This document shows, piece by piece, positions 1 through 10,334 of a stretch of 64,000 nt of DNA. The DNA is from Phytopseudomonas punonensis (GTDB taxonomy: Bacteria > Pseudomonadota > Gammaproteobacteria > Pseudomonadales > Pseudomonadaceae). Position numbers and translations under genes: made by a program. Numbering within the stretch: the stretch's first letter is position 1; every line of letters begins with the position of its first letter. Below the pieces are notes generated by a model. It was not told the DNA's origin and searched no databases. It saw only the letters and a program-made list of their open reading frames with translations. Where the stretch lies: NCBI RefSeq assembly GCF_900142655.1, contig NZ_FRBQ01000003.1, forward strand, positions 250,060-314,059, given 5' to 3'.

Positions 1-18
1 GTGGCCTTTTTGAGTATC

Positions 19-95
<77 letters not shown>

Positions 96-101
96 GTCGC
101 C

Positions 102-129
102 ATTCTATTCATCTGAGGCCCGCTGTCAA
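102..129 (-). promoter_or_regulatory. Sigma-70 promoter of tRNA-fMet
   Basis: On the minus strand a perfect -35 box TTGACA (129-124) and a -10 box TAGAAT (107-102) are separated by 16 nt. The -10 ends 6 nt before the tRNA 5' end. This is a strong consensus arrangement, as expected for a stable-RNA gene. Confidence 0.8.
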
Positions 130-291
130 CGCCTATCGCAGAAAAAACTGTTTTCCGTTCAATCGGTTAGCACCGCAGGCAGAACTTTTGAAAGCGCTTC
201 AGGCCCTGCCATGCGGGCCTTTCAAGCCATTTTGTGGCGCTTTTATTACCGCAGCAGGTAGGCGATGAGCGGGCGAGATCGGGCTGGAAGG

Positions 292-307
292 CTGTTGTTA
301 TGTACAG
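292..307 (+). promoter_or_regulatory. LexA (SOS) box upstream of dinB
   Basis: The 16-nt site CTGTTGTTATGTACAG matches the CTGT-N8-ACAG LexA operator exactly at both half-sites. It lies 67 nt before the dinB start codon. It implies that dinB is repressed by LexA and induced by DNA damage. Confidence 0.82.
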
Positions 308-374
308 TAAAGTGCCCGTCTTCTCCCCCATCACCGATTGCAGCCGCAGTCGGCCAGCATTCATTGTCAGGCTT

Positions 375-1445
375 ATGGCGCAGCGAAAGATCATTCACGT
401 CGATTGCGACGCGTTCTATGCCTCGGTCGAAATGCGCGACAACCCCGCGTTGGCTGACAAACCGATGGCAGTGGGCGGCTCGGCCGATCGGCGCGGGGTG
501 ATTGCGACCTGCAATTATGAGGCGCGCGCCTATGGTGTGCGCTCGGCCATGGCCTCGGGGCACGCATTGAAGCTGTGCCCGGACTTGCTGATCGTCAAAC
601 CGCGTTTTGAGGTGTACCGCGCCGTATCGCGGGACATTCATGCGATCTTTCGCGACTACACCGATCAGATTGAGCCGCTGTCGCTGGATGAAGCCTTTCT
701 GGACGTCTCCAATTGCGAGCACTTTGGCGGCAGTGCCACGCGTATCGCCCAGGACATTCGCCGGCGCGTTTCCAGTGACCTGCATATCACCGTGTCTGCG
801 GGTGTGGCGCCGAACAAGTTTCTGGCCAAGATCGCCAGCGACTGGCGCAAACCCAATGGCATCTTCGTGATCACCCCGGATCAGGTCGAGGACTTCGTAG
901 CGGAGCTGCCCGTCAACAAGCTGCACGGCGTGGGCAAGGTTACTGCGGACAAGCTCACGCGGCTGGGCGTGCGTACCTGTAGTGATCTGCGCGAGTGGAA
1001 CAAGCTGCGCCTGATGCGCGAGTTCGGCAGTTTCGGTGAGCGGCTTTGGAACTTGGCGCATGGCATCGATGAGCGTGTGGTGCAGACCGACAGCCGCCGA
1101 CAATCGATGAGCGTGGAGAACACCTACGATCAGGATCTACCGGACCTTGACGCTTGCCTGGCGCAGTTGCCGGCGTTGCTGGAAGAGTTGGAGCGTCGCA
1201 TGACGCGCCTGGACAGCAGCTATCGGGCGGGTAAGCCATTCGTCAAGGTCAAGTTCCACGACTTCACCCAGACCACGATGGAGCAGACCGGCGCTGGCCG
1301 CGACCTGGAGAGTTACCGCGTATTGATGACCAGTGCCCATGCGCGGGGTAATCGATCGGTGCGGCTGCTTGGTGTGGGCGTGCGTTTGCAGGATTTGCGC
1401 GGCAAGCATGAACAGCTGGATCTGTTCCTGCCGCGTGAGCTCTAG
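375..1445 (+). CDS. dinB: DNA polymerase IV (Y-family translesion polymerase)
   Basis: Error-prone translesion polymerase acting at stalled forks. The 356-aa protein has the Y-family palm signature HVDCDAFYASVE (about residues 8-19) and the catalytic SLDEAF (Asp105, Glu106), so both metal-binding acidic clusters are intact. The helix-hairpin-helix/little-finger part follows, and the C-terminus HEQLDLFLP contains a beta-clamp binding motif of the QLxLF type. I chose the ATG at 375 because the family starts with the palm strand; the 47 codons upstream are not conserved-looking and would overlap the LexA box at 292-307. The length is normal for the family (about 350 aa). Confidence 0.96.
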   Translation: MAQRKIIHVDCDAFYASVEMRDNPALADKPMAVGGSADRRGVIATCNYEARAYGVRSAMASGHALKLCPDLLIVKPRFEVYRAVSRDIHAIFRDYTDQIEPLSLDEAFLDVSNCEHFGGSATRIAQDIRRRVSSDLHITVSAGVAPNKFLAKIASDWRKPNGIFVITPDQVEDFVAELPVNKLHGVGKVTADKLTRLGVRTCSDLREWNKLRLMREFGSFGERLWNLAHGIDERVVQTDSRRQSMSVENTYDQDLPDLDACLAQLPALLEELERRMTRLDSSYRAGKPFVKVKFHDFTQTTMEQTGAGRDLESYRVLMTSAHARGNRSVRLLGVGVRLQDLRGKHEQLDLFLPREL

Positions 1446-1531
1446 GCGAAAGCGCTGGCGTAACGCAGCTTGTTGCGCGCCCGCGCTGCTGGATAAGCGA
1501 AGCCGGGCGCCAACAGCGTTTCGCGATGGCC

Positions 1532-1933
1532 TTACTCGTCAGGCCACAGCCGGATCGGTTTGCCGCTGGCTGGCCACAGGCGCAGCTGATCCAGTGGCGA
1601 GATGTCCCAGCGTTCGACCTTGGTGAGGCTCTGCAGAAAGCGATTTTCCTGTTCCATCAGAGCCGGTGCGCACATTTTGCGGGTGCTGCCGGCTTCGCTG
1701 AAACTCAGTTTTTCACCATCGCGCGTGTAGCTGGCGAACCAGTGGTTGCAGCCAGCGTTGCCGTAGGCGCGGCCATCTTCGCCGAGGATGATGGTCAGGT
1801 GACTATTGTCGATCAGCGGGCGTTCGCCGATCCATTCCACGCGGTAGGTGCGCTCGTTTTCCAGCTGCACGGGTTTTTCCGCGCAACCAGCCAGGGCTGC
1901 GGTGAGCAAGCCAAGGGCGAGAAGCGGTTTCAT
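1532..1933 (-). CDS. META-domain (HslJ-like) lipoprotein
   Basis: A 133-aa predicted lipoprotein. A short hydrophobic leader ends in LAGC, a lipobox, at about residues 14-17. The rest looks like the META/HslJ domain: a beta-rich body with GNAGCNHW and a following KMCAP, the conserved Cys pair of this family. HslJ-type proteins are linked to novobiocin and heat resistance in E. coli, but the molecular role is unclear. The ATG at 1933 overlaps the stop of the upstream gene by one base (TGATG), so the two are translationally coupled. An in-frame TTG one codon earlier is less likely. Confidence 0.8.
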   Translation of the reverse strand: MKPLLALGLLTAALAGCAEKPVQLENERTYRVEWIGERPLIDNSHLTIILGEDGRAYGNAGCNHWFASYTRDGEKLSFSEAGSTRKMCAPALMEQENRFLQSLTKVERWDISPLDQLRLWPASGKPIRLWPDE

Positions 1934-2370
1934 CAAGCCTCCTTTTTAATACACGCAGGGCACAGGTGCTTGTCCTGCTGTTTGCGCCAGCCGAGCTCTG
2001 CAAGGCGCGCATCTGCGGCCGGCGTCTGGGCTTTTTTACCCAGCGCAGTGTCGACCGCGAATTCGAAGTCCAGTTGCTTGCCGCAGCTGTCGCAGGTCAC
2101 TTCCCAGTTGAAGATCGACAGCTCGGTGAAGGCCGGTCCATGAGCGACCGCGACCCATTGGCCAGGCGGGTTGATCAGGTGGCGAACTTTGTCGACTTGC
2201 AGGCGCATGCTCAGGTCGCGGCTGCCTTTGAGGCTGACGACCAAAGTGTCGTTACCTTTGATCGAGCCGCCGTTGCCAGTGACTTGATAGCGGCCGGGAG
2301 CCAGGGCGCGGCACTCGATCAGGGTGTGTTCGGGGTTGAGCAGGTTGTAGCGAAAATCGTGTTCGGCCAT
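1933..2370 (-). CDS. Conserved hypothetical protein with C-terminal CxxC pairs
   Basis: A 145-aa protein of unknown function. It has no signal peptide or membrane segment. Two cysteine pairs, CDSC in the middle and CPAC near the C-terminus, could form a zinc site. The start at ATG 2370 is preceded by a near-perfect ribosome site (GGAGGATCC). A longer in-frame start 8 codons upstream lacks this and is rejected. It is the first gene of a two-gene unit with the META-domain lipoprotein. Confidence 0.75.
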   Translation of the reverse strand: MAEHDFRYNLLNPEHTLIECRALAPGRYQVTGNGGSIKGNDTLVVSLKGSRDLSMRLQVDKVRHLINPPGQWVAVAHGPAFTELSIFNWEVTCDSCGKQLDFEFAVDTALGKKAQTPAADARLAELGWRKQQDKHLCPACIKKEA

Positions 2371-2463
2371 GGATCCTCCGGATGAGGAGCGCATTCTAAC
2401 AGGCCGCGGCAGCAGCGGGCGGGGCGACGACGCCAGTGGTTAGCCAGGCGTCGTGCTGGAGCA

Positions 2464-3053
2464 TCAGGTGGCGGGGAAGATGTCGCGTAAGGCTGCTCGG
2501 TAGAAGTCGAACGCGGCAACTGCGCCACTGACTGCTTCTTCGCGCTGCGCCTCGCTCAGCTCCAGGCCATCGAGCAGGGCAACGAACTGGCGCCAGTGCA
2601 GAGCGCGGCCATCTGGGTGAGGAGCTAGGTGACGGGCACCGTTTTCAGCCGTGAGGCCGATCTGCTGGGTATCCTTGAACAGAAACGCGGCGCCCAGGTT
2701 GGAGCCTTCGCTGCAGTACAGCCAGCCCAAGGCGGCATAGGTACTTCTCGGCGCTACGGCTTGGGGGGCTGGCGGGATCTGCAGCTGCAGATCGGCAAGA
2801 TCGGCGCACACCGCGTCGAAGCGTGGCAGCTCGCTCAAGCCCGGTAGCAGGCGATTGAGCTCGATATCGTCGTACAGCGCATTGAGAGCGCCATGAAAGT
2901 CGTGCTGCAGGCGTAGGAAGTAACCGTAGCACTCCAGACTCGCAAAGGGCCGAACACTCATGACCAGCGCATCGACGCTGTCATGAGCACGGCTGGTGCC
3001 GGCTTTGAGGCGTTTGCTCAACGGCAGTTGCGCAGTGCAGATAGGCTGCGGCG

Positions 3054-3057
<4 letters not shown>
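2464..3057 (-). CDS. hemO: Biliverdin-producing heme oxygenase (HemO/PigA/BphO family)
   Basis: A 197-aa cytoplasmic enzyme predicted to cleave heme to biliverdin, iron and CO. The proximal heme ligand is His25 in SRAHDSVD. The distal helix is represented by GWLYCSEGSNLGAAFLF (about residues 111-127), and a GARHLAPHPDGRA stretch typical of Pseudomonas HemO follows. Length matches the family (about 200 aa). The start is GTG at 3057, whose GTGA overlaps the TGA of gacS, so translation should be coupled to gacS. Compared with P. aeruginosa HemO as I remember it, Lys18 and Tyr114 replace Asn19 and Phe117, and Asp129 replaces Lys132. These changes point to alpha rather than beta/delta biliverdin. 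The physiological role (iron from heme or a phytochrome chromophore) is not visible here. Confidence 0.88.
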
Positions 3058-5795
<2,738 letters not shown>

Positions 5796-5929
5796 GCAAT
5801 GCCCCTTTTCGACGATGCCAGGCAGTGTAGCGATTCCGACGGGGCGACGCTTGCCCGTCGTAAGGCGGGTTACGGGCGCTCAGGCAATAGGTAGAATCAC
5901 TCGCATTCGCTTTTTAGAGCCACATTGCC

Positions 5930-6637
5930 ATGACGCTTCCAGCCACCACCGCTACTCGTATTCTCGCGGTCGAAGACGACCCCGCCTTGGCCTCCCATCT
6001 GCAGGCGCACCTGCAGGGCTGCGGCTTCGATGTGACTGTCAGCCATGACGGCAGCAACGGTCTGCGCCTGGCTCAGGAGCAGCATTTCGACCTGATTCTC
6101 ATGGATATCCTGCTGCCCGGCAGCAACGGTCTAGACGTGCTGCAGCGCTTGCGCCAGCAGCGCCATGTACCGGTCATTCTGATGTCTGCGCTGGGCGCCG
6201 AACAGGATCGCATCGCTGGCTTCAGCCGCGGCGCCGACGATTACCTGCCCAAGCCGTTCAGCCTGGGCGAGCTCAGCGTGCGCATCGAGGCCATTCTGCG
6301 TCGGGTCGCCTACGAGCGCCGCGGGCAGCCGCCGCTGCAGGCCGATGCGCTGGCCTTCGATGAAGATCGCTGCGACGTTTGCCTGGGCGGGCAATGGGCG
6401 ATGCTCACCTCGACCGAATATCGTCTGCTGGAAACATTTTCCCGGCATGCCGAGGAGGTGCTCAGCAAGGCCTTTCTTTACCAGCATGTGCTGCACCGCG
6501 GTTATTCCCAGCATGACCGTAGCCTGGACATGCATGTGAGTAACGTGCGCCGCAAGCTCAAGGGTCTTGGCTACAACGGCAAGCGCCTGGAATCGGTGTG
6601 GGGCAAGGGTTATGTGCTGACGGCCCGGGAATCCTGA
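5930..6637 (+). CDS. pirR: OmpR-family response regulator (PirR position)
   Basis: A 235-aa two-component regulator. The N-terminal receiver has the acidic pair EDD (residues 15-17), the phospho-acceptor Asp59 in LILMDILLPG and the switch Lys in YLPKPF. The C-terminal winged helix (about 135-232) ends in the usual SVWGKGYVL. It is followed two bases later by its cognate kinase. The name rests on synteny: in P. aeruginosa this slot between gacS and cysM holds pirR-pirS-pirA, which responds to ferric enterobactin. A TonB receptor also lies downstream here. Family assignment is certain; ligand specificity is inferred. Confidence 0.85.
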   Translation: MTLPATTATRILAVEDDPALASHLQAHLQGCGFDVTVSHDGSNGLRLAQEQHFDLILMDILLPGSNGLDVLQRLRQQRHVPVILMSALGAEQDRIAGFSRGADDYLPKPFSLGELSVRIEAILRRVAYERRGQPPLQADALAFDEDRCDVCLGGQWAMLTSTEYRLLETFSRHAEEVLSKAFLYQHVLHRGYSQHDRSLDMHVSNVRRKLKGLGYNGKRLESVWGKGYVLTARES

Positions 6638-6638
6638 G

Positions 6639-7994
6639 GTGCCGGGTTGGCATTCGCTGTTCTGGAAACTGATAGTCGGCTTGGCGCTGTTCTGCCTGCT
6701 GACCGTCAGCATGCACCTGGACCTGGAACAACGGGTGTACGAGTCGATGTCCACGCTCTCCGCCAACAGCCGGCAGGAGCTCAGCGGGTTCGCCCGCGAG
6801 GCGGAAACGGCCTGGCGTGAGCGAGGCCGAACCGGTATGGACGAGTTTCTGCAAGACCTCTATCAGCGTGAGCAGGTCTGGGTCGTGGCGGTGGACGCAA
6901 AGCATCGATCGTTGTCGTCGACCCCACTAAACGAGGAGGAGGCGCTGCGCCTTAGCTTTGTGCGCCGGCTCGATCAAAAGGTCGGCCGGCCTGGTGGCCA
7001 GCCGGTCTTTTACGTGCCCTTCAGCGATGGCAACGGACGCCTGGTGATGGAGCTACCGCCGCGGCTGGACCCTCGTAACGACAGCTCGCTATGGGATTTC
7101 TTCCTGCGTAGTGTGCTGCCCGCCTGCCTGGCCATTCTGCTGGGCACCCTGCTGTATCGCTGGCTTATCGCACCGCTGGTGATCTTGCGGCGCCAGGCCA
7201 ACAGCCTGAGCGCCGGCGACTTGAGCGCGCGGGTCGGTGCACCGGTGGCTTCCCGTCAAGACGAGTTGGGTGAGCTGGGACGCGCCTTCGACCACATGGC
7301 TGAGCGGCTGCAGGGCACCGTGGTGTATCAGCGGCGCTTGCTGCGTGACCTGTCCCACGAGTTGCGCACGCCGCTGAGCCGCCTGCGTGTGGCCAGTGAT
7401 GGCGAAAGCGACCCGCAGGTGCTGCGCCAGCGGCTCGATCGTGAAATCACCATCATGCAGAACCTGGTGGAAAACTCTCTGGAGCTGGCCTGGCTGGATT
7501 CCGAACGCCCGCAGTTCGCCCGCGAGCCGATCCGTGTGCTGCAACTCTGGGACATGCTGGTCGAGGATGCCTGCTTCGAGGCTGGCTGGTCCGGCGAGCG
7601 CCTGCTCTTCGAGGTCGATGAGGACTGCACCGTGTACGCCAACCTGACCAGTCTGGCTCAGGCTCTGGAAAACCTGCTGCGTAACGCCATTCGCCACTCA
7701 CCGCCCGCTGGGCTGGTGCGCCTGACCGGCGCGCGCGAAGACGATTGCTGGCACCTGTGCCTGGGCGATGACGGCCCCGGTATCGAGGAGCGCTACCTAG
7801 AAACCATCTTCGAACCCTTTGCGCGGCTCGACAGCGCCCGTCCCGGTGATGGCGGTTTCGGTCTTGGCCTGAGCATCGCGCGCAGTGCCATTGCCCTGCA
7901 GGGCGGCCGCCTGTGGGCGCAAAGCCCGCCTGGTAGCGGGTTGCAGATGCATCTGCTGCTGCCAGCTGCCGAGGTGCAGGAGCAAAGTGTATAG
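6639..7994 (+). CDS. pirS: Sensor histidine kinase (PirS position)
   Basis: A 451-aa inner-membrane kinase. TM1 is at about residues 8-26, a periplasmic sensor loop spans 27-155, and TM2 is at 156-183. HAMP then leads to the phospho-acceptor helix DLSHELRTPLSRLR (His240). The HATPase domain has ENLLRNAIRHSP, GDDGPGIEE and GFGLGLSIA. The start is GTG at 6639, one base after the regulator's stop codon, so the pair is translationally coupled. No ATG fits without losing TM1. It is expected to sense a periplasmic ferri-siderophore and phosphorylate the upstream regulator, by analogy with PirS/PfeS. Confidence 0.85.
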   Translation: MPGWHSLFWKLIVGLALFCLLTVSMHLDLEQRVYESMSTLSANSRQELSGFAREAETAWRERGRTGMDEFLQDLYQREQVWVVAVDAKHRSLSSTPLNEEEALRLSFVRRLDQKVGRPGGQPVFYVPFSDGNGRLVMELPPRLDPRNDSSLWDFFLRSVLPACLAILLGTLLYRWLIAPLVILRRQANSLSAGDLSARVGAPVASRQDELGELGRAFDHMAERLQGTVVYQRRLLRDLSHELRTPLSRLRVASDGESDPQVLRQRLDREITIMQNLVENSLELAWLDSERPQFAREPIRVLQLWDMLVEDACFEAGWSGERLLFEVDEDCTVYANLTSLAQALENLLRNAIRHSPPAGLVRLTGAREDDCWHLCLGDDGPGIEERYLETIFEPFARLDSARPGDGGFGLGLSIARSAIALQGGRLWAQSPPGSGLQMHLLLPAAEVQEQSV

Positions 7995-7997
7995 ACT

Positions 7998-8039
7998 GTA
8001 AATGATGTTTACTCTCATATGGCATTAAATATCATTTGC
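7998..8039 (+). promoter_or_regulatory. Candidate Fur-binding region upstream of the TonB receptor
   Basis: Two imperfect Fur-like 19-mers lie in the only AT-rich part of this gap. Positions 7998-8016 (GTAAATGATGTTTACTCTC) match 12 of 19 bases of GATAATGATAATCATTATC, and 8021-8039 match 11 of 19, with ATCATT intact. They sit 100-140 nt before the receptor start codon. Iron repression is plausible for a siderophore receptor, but these are weak matches counted by eye. Confidence 0.4.
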
Positions 8040-8138
8040 GCCGTTATCACGGCGGGAGGCCTCTAGCGCGAGCCTTCAGGGATCCATTACCGCCGTTTTT
8101 GCCCGTTAGGGCCTGACATATGCGGTATGGGGACGTCG

Positions 8139-10235
8139 ATGAATCCGAAGTACAAACCGAGTCTGCTGGCCACAGCCATCATGCTGGCGTTCAGCGCGCC
8201 GGCTACCTATGCACAAACGGCCGATAATGAGCCTGCGGACGAGGCGTCTGCTCTGCATCTGGATGCGAGCCAGAGCTTGCCGATGGAGCTCAGCTCCACC
8301 GTGGTCACTGCAGCCGGTACCGAAGTGGATTTGCGTGATGCGCCGGCCAGCATCAGCGTCGTTACGCGTGAGGATATCGAGCGTAAGCCGATGGCCAGTA
8401 TCGCCGAGGTGCTGGGCACGCTGCCCGGTGTTACCGGCGGTTATTCGGCCACCGGGGCGGGTTCGAAAATTTCCTTCCGTGGCATGCCGGACCGATACAC
8501 CCTGATTCTGGTCGACGGCAAGCGCGTCGGCAGTTCGCAGCTCCTCGGCCATCGCCCCGATACCATCCCGCAGGATCTCGACTGGCTGTCGCCTGAATCC
8601 ATCGAGCGCATTGAGGTGGTACGCGGCGCCATGTCATCGCTGTACGGCTCGGAAGCCATGGGCGGGGTGATCAATATCATCACCCGCAAGGTCTCGCCCG
8701 AATGGGGTGGTTCGATCACCTCCAACTACAGCCGTCCGCAACCCAGCGACTCAGGTGATACCTCGCAAATCGGCGTCAACGTCAGCGGTCCTCTGACCGA
8801 AAGCCTAGGTTTGCGGCTGGGGGGCAGCTTCACTGACCGTGAGTCGGACTCCGGCGCCACGGGCTCGACCGGCGCGCTATCGAAGAACGTCAACGCCAAA
8901 CTCAACTGGCAAGCTTCGCAAGACCACAGCTTCAGTATCGATGCCTCGGCAGGCGAGGAGCGTGCGCGGTCTTTCGATGATGTCGAGGCCCGCGAGGCCG
9001 CTGGTGACACCAACGAGACATTCGGCTCCTCGAAAATGGTCAGCCGAGGTTTTGGCATTGGCCATGAAGGGCGTTTCGGTGAGGTGGGCACCAAGCTCGA
9101 CCTGTACGTCAATACGTTCGAGAACAAGGCCGACCCGGCGCAGAGCGACAACGCGGGGGCGAAATCCAAGGAAGCAGTGGCGGATTTCAAGTTCGACGTG
9201 CCGTTCGAACTGGGCGTCAGCCAATGGCTGACCGCCGGCCTGCAATATAAAGAAGAGGAGGTCGAGAACCCAGGCAACATCGGCAATATCGCGGCCTTCA
9301 TTCCGCCTGGCCAGACAGAGGCACTGACCGCGGAAAAAAATCCTGAAGGCTGGGCGTGGGCGCTCTTCGCCGAGAATCAGGTGTTCCTGCGTGACAACCT
9401 GACTCTGACCCTGGGCCTGCGCACCGATCGCACCGACGGCTTCAGCGCCCACACCAGCCCTCGTGCCTATCTGGTCTATCACCCGGCTGACGCCTGGACC
9501 ATCAAGGGTGGCGTTTCCAAGGGCTTCCGCGCGCCGAACTTGAAGGAGCGTTCCCTGAGTTCGGGCACTTCATCGATGGGCATGGGTTGCACGTCGCTTG
9601 CTCCGCTCGGCTACATGGGCGGGCAGTGCTTCATGGTCGGCAACCCGGATCTCGAGCCCGAGATCAGCACCAACTATGAATTGGGTGTTGCCTTCGACGA
9701 GAACGATTACCGCTTCGAAGCCACTTACTTCACCAGTAAAATCAAGGACATGATGCAAAACGGCTTCCTAGGGGAGGTCAATGGCATCTGGTACACCCAG
9801 CAGTACAACATCGAGGAAGCCAAAACCAGTGGCGTGGAATTGTCATTCGGTATGCCGGTTGCCACTGCGGTGTCGTTCAGCGGTAACGCGACCTACATGA
9901 TCGAGTCGGAAAACACCACGACGGGCGAAGCGCTGCTGATGACTCCGAAGTGGACTGCCAACGCGCTGCTCGAATGGCAGGTCGACAATCAGCTTTCCAC
10001 CTACCTCTCCGCGCAGTACCTGGGCAAGCAGTTGTACCGGCCGTCCGCGAGCGGGGCGGACAGCTTTGCCGAGGCCAATACCACCGTGGACCTGGGGGGC
10101 AACTACGCCGTCAACAAGAGCCTGACGCTGCGAGCCGGGATAAAGAACGTTTTCAATGACGCGGTGAAAACCGATGACGACTATGGCGACGGTGACCCGC
10201 GCACCTTCTATGTAGGGTTCACTAGCCGTTTCTGA
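8139..10235 (+). CDS. TonB-dependent outer-membrane siderophore receptor (CirA/FepA-like)
   Basis: A 698-aa outer-membrane receptor. A signal peptide (about residues 1-26, ending TYAQ) is followed by a likely TonB box within SSTVVTAAGTE. The plug domain has ISVVTREDIE, FRGMPDRYTLILVDG and VVRGAMSSLYGSEAMGG, and the barrel ends in the expected terminal Phe (GFTSRF). FRAPNL and NPDLEPE boxes are present, with two Cys residues in the loop between them. I chose ATG 8139 because the basic start MNPKYK leads directly into the signal helix. An ATG 12 nt earlier is also possible. The position next to pirRS suggests a catecholate-type substrate, but the sequence cannot settle it. It begins the uptake block completed by the downstream ABC genes. 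Confidence 0.9.
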   Translation: MNPKYKPSLLATAIMLAFSAPATYAQTADNEPADEASALHLDASQSLPMELSSTVVTAAGTEVDLRDAPASISVVTREDIERKPMASIAEVLGTLPGVTGGYSATGAGSKISFRGMPDRYTLILVDGKRVGSSQLLGHRPDTIPQDLDWLSPESIERIEVVRGAMSSLYGSEAMGGVINIITRKVSPEWGGSITSNYSRPQPSDSGDTSQIGVNVSGPLTESLGLRLGGSFTDRESDSGATGSTGALSKNVNAKLNWQASQDHSFSIDASAGEERARSFDDVEAREAAGDTNETFGSSKMVSRGFGIGHEGRFGEVGTKLDLYVNTFENKADPAQSDNAGAKSKEAVADFKFDVPFELGVSQWLTAGLQYKEEEVENPGNIGNIAAFIPPGQTEALTAEKNPEGWAWALFAENQVFLRDNLTLTLGLRTDRTDGFSAHTSPRAYLVYHPADAWTIKGGVSKGFRAPNLKERSLSSGTSSMGMGCTSLAPLGYMGGQCFMVGNPDLEPEISTNYELGVAFDENDYRFEATYFTSKIKDMMQNGFLGEVNGIWYTQQYNIEEAKTSGVELSFGMPVATAVSFSGNATYMIESENTTTGEALLMTPKWTANALLEWQVDNQLSTYLSAQYLGKQLYRPSASGADSFAEANTTVDLGGNYAVNKSLTLRAGIKNVFNDAVKTDDDYGDGDPRTFYVGFTSRF

Positions 10236-10252
10236 TCGCTCGACATGATCTG

Positions 10253-10288
10253 GCCCAGCCCGCCGTCATTACACGGGAGCGGCTGGGC
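10253..10288. terminator. Intercistronic inverted repeat after the receptor gene
   Basis: GCCCAGCC (10253-10260) and GGCTGGGC (10281-10288) form an 8-bp perfect stem with a 20-nt loop, 17 nt after the receptor stop codon. There is no T-run, so it may reduce readthrough or stabilise the 3' end rather than terminate fully. Confidence 0.35.
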
Positions 10289-10334
10289 TTCGACGTTAGG
10301 TTGAGGTGCGTTTTTCTTGAATCTGGAGTCTGCA

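Noticed and set aside
5881..5929. GAATC-N5-CATTC-like inverted repeat before the pirR-position gene
   Set aside because: The match is short and has no counterpart in known PirR or Fur sites; I cannot call it an operator.
7995..8138. Cobalamin riboswitch upstream of the TonB receptor
   Set aside because: The gap is about 140 nt and shows no B12-box or multi-stem structure; the AT-rich Fur-like sites explain it better.
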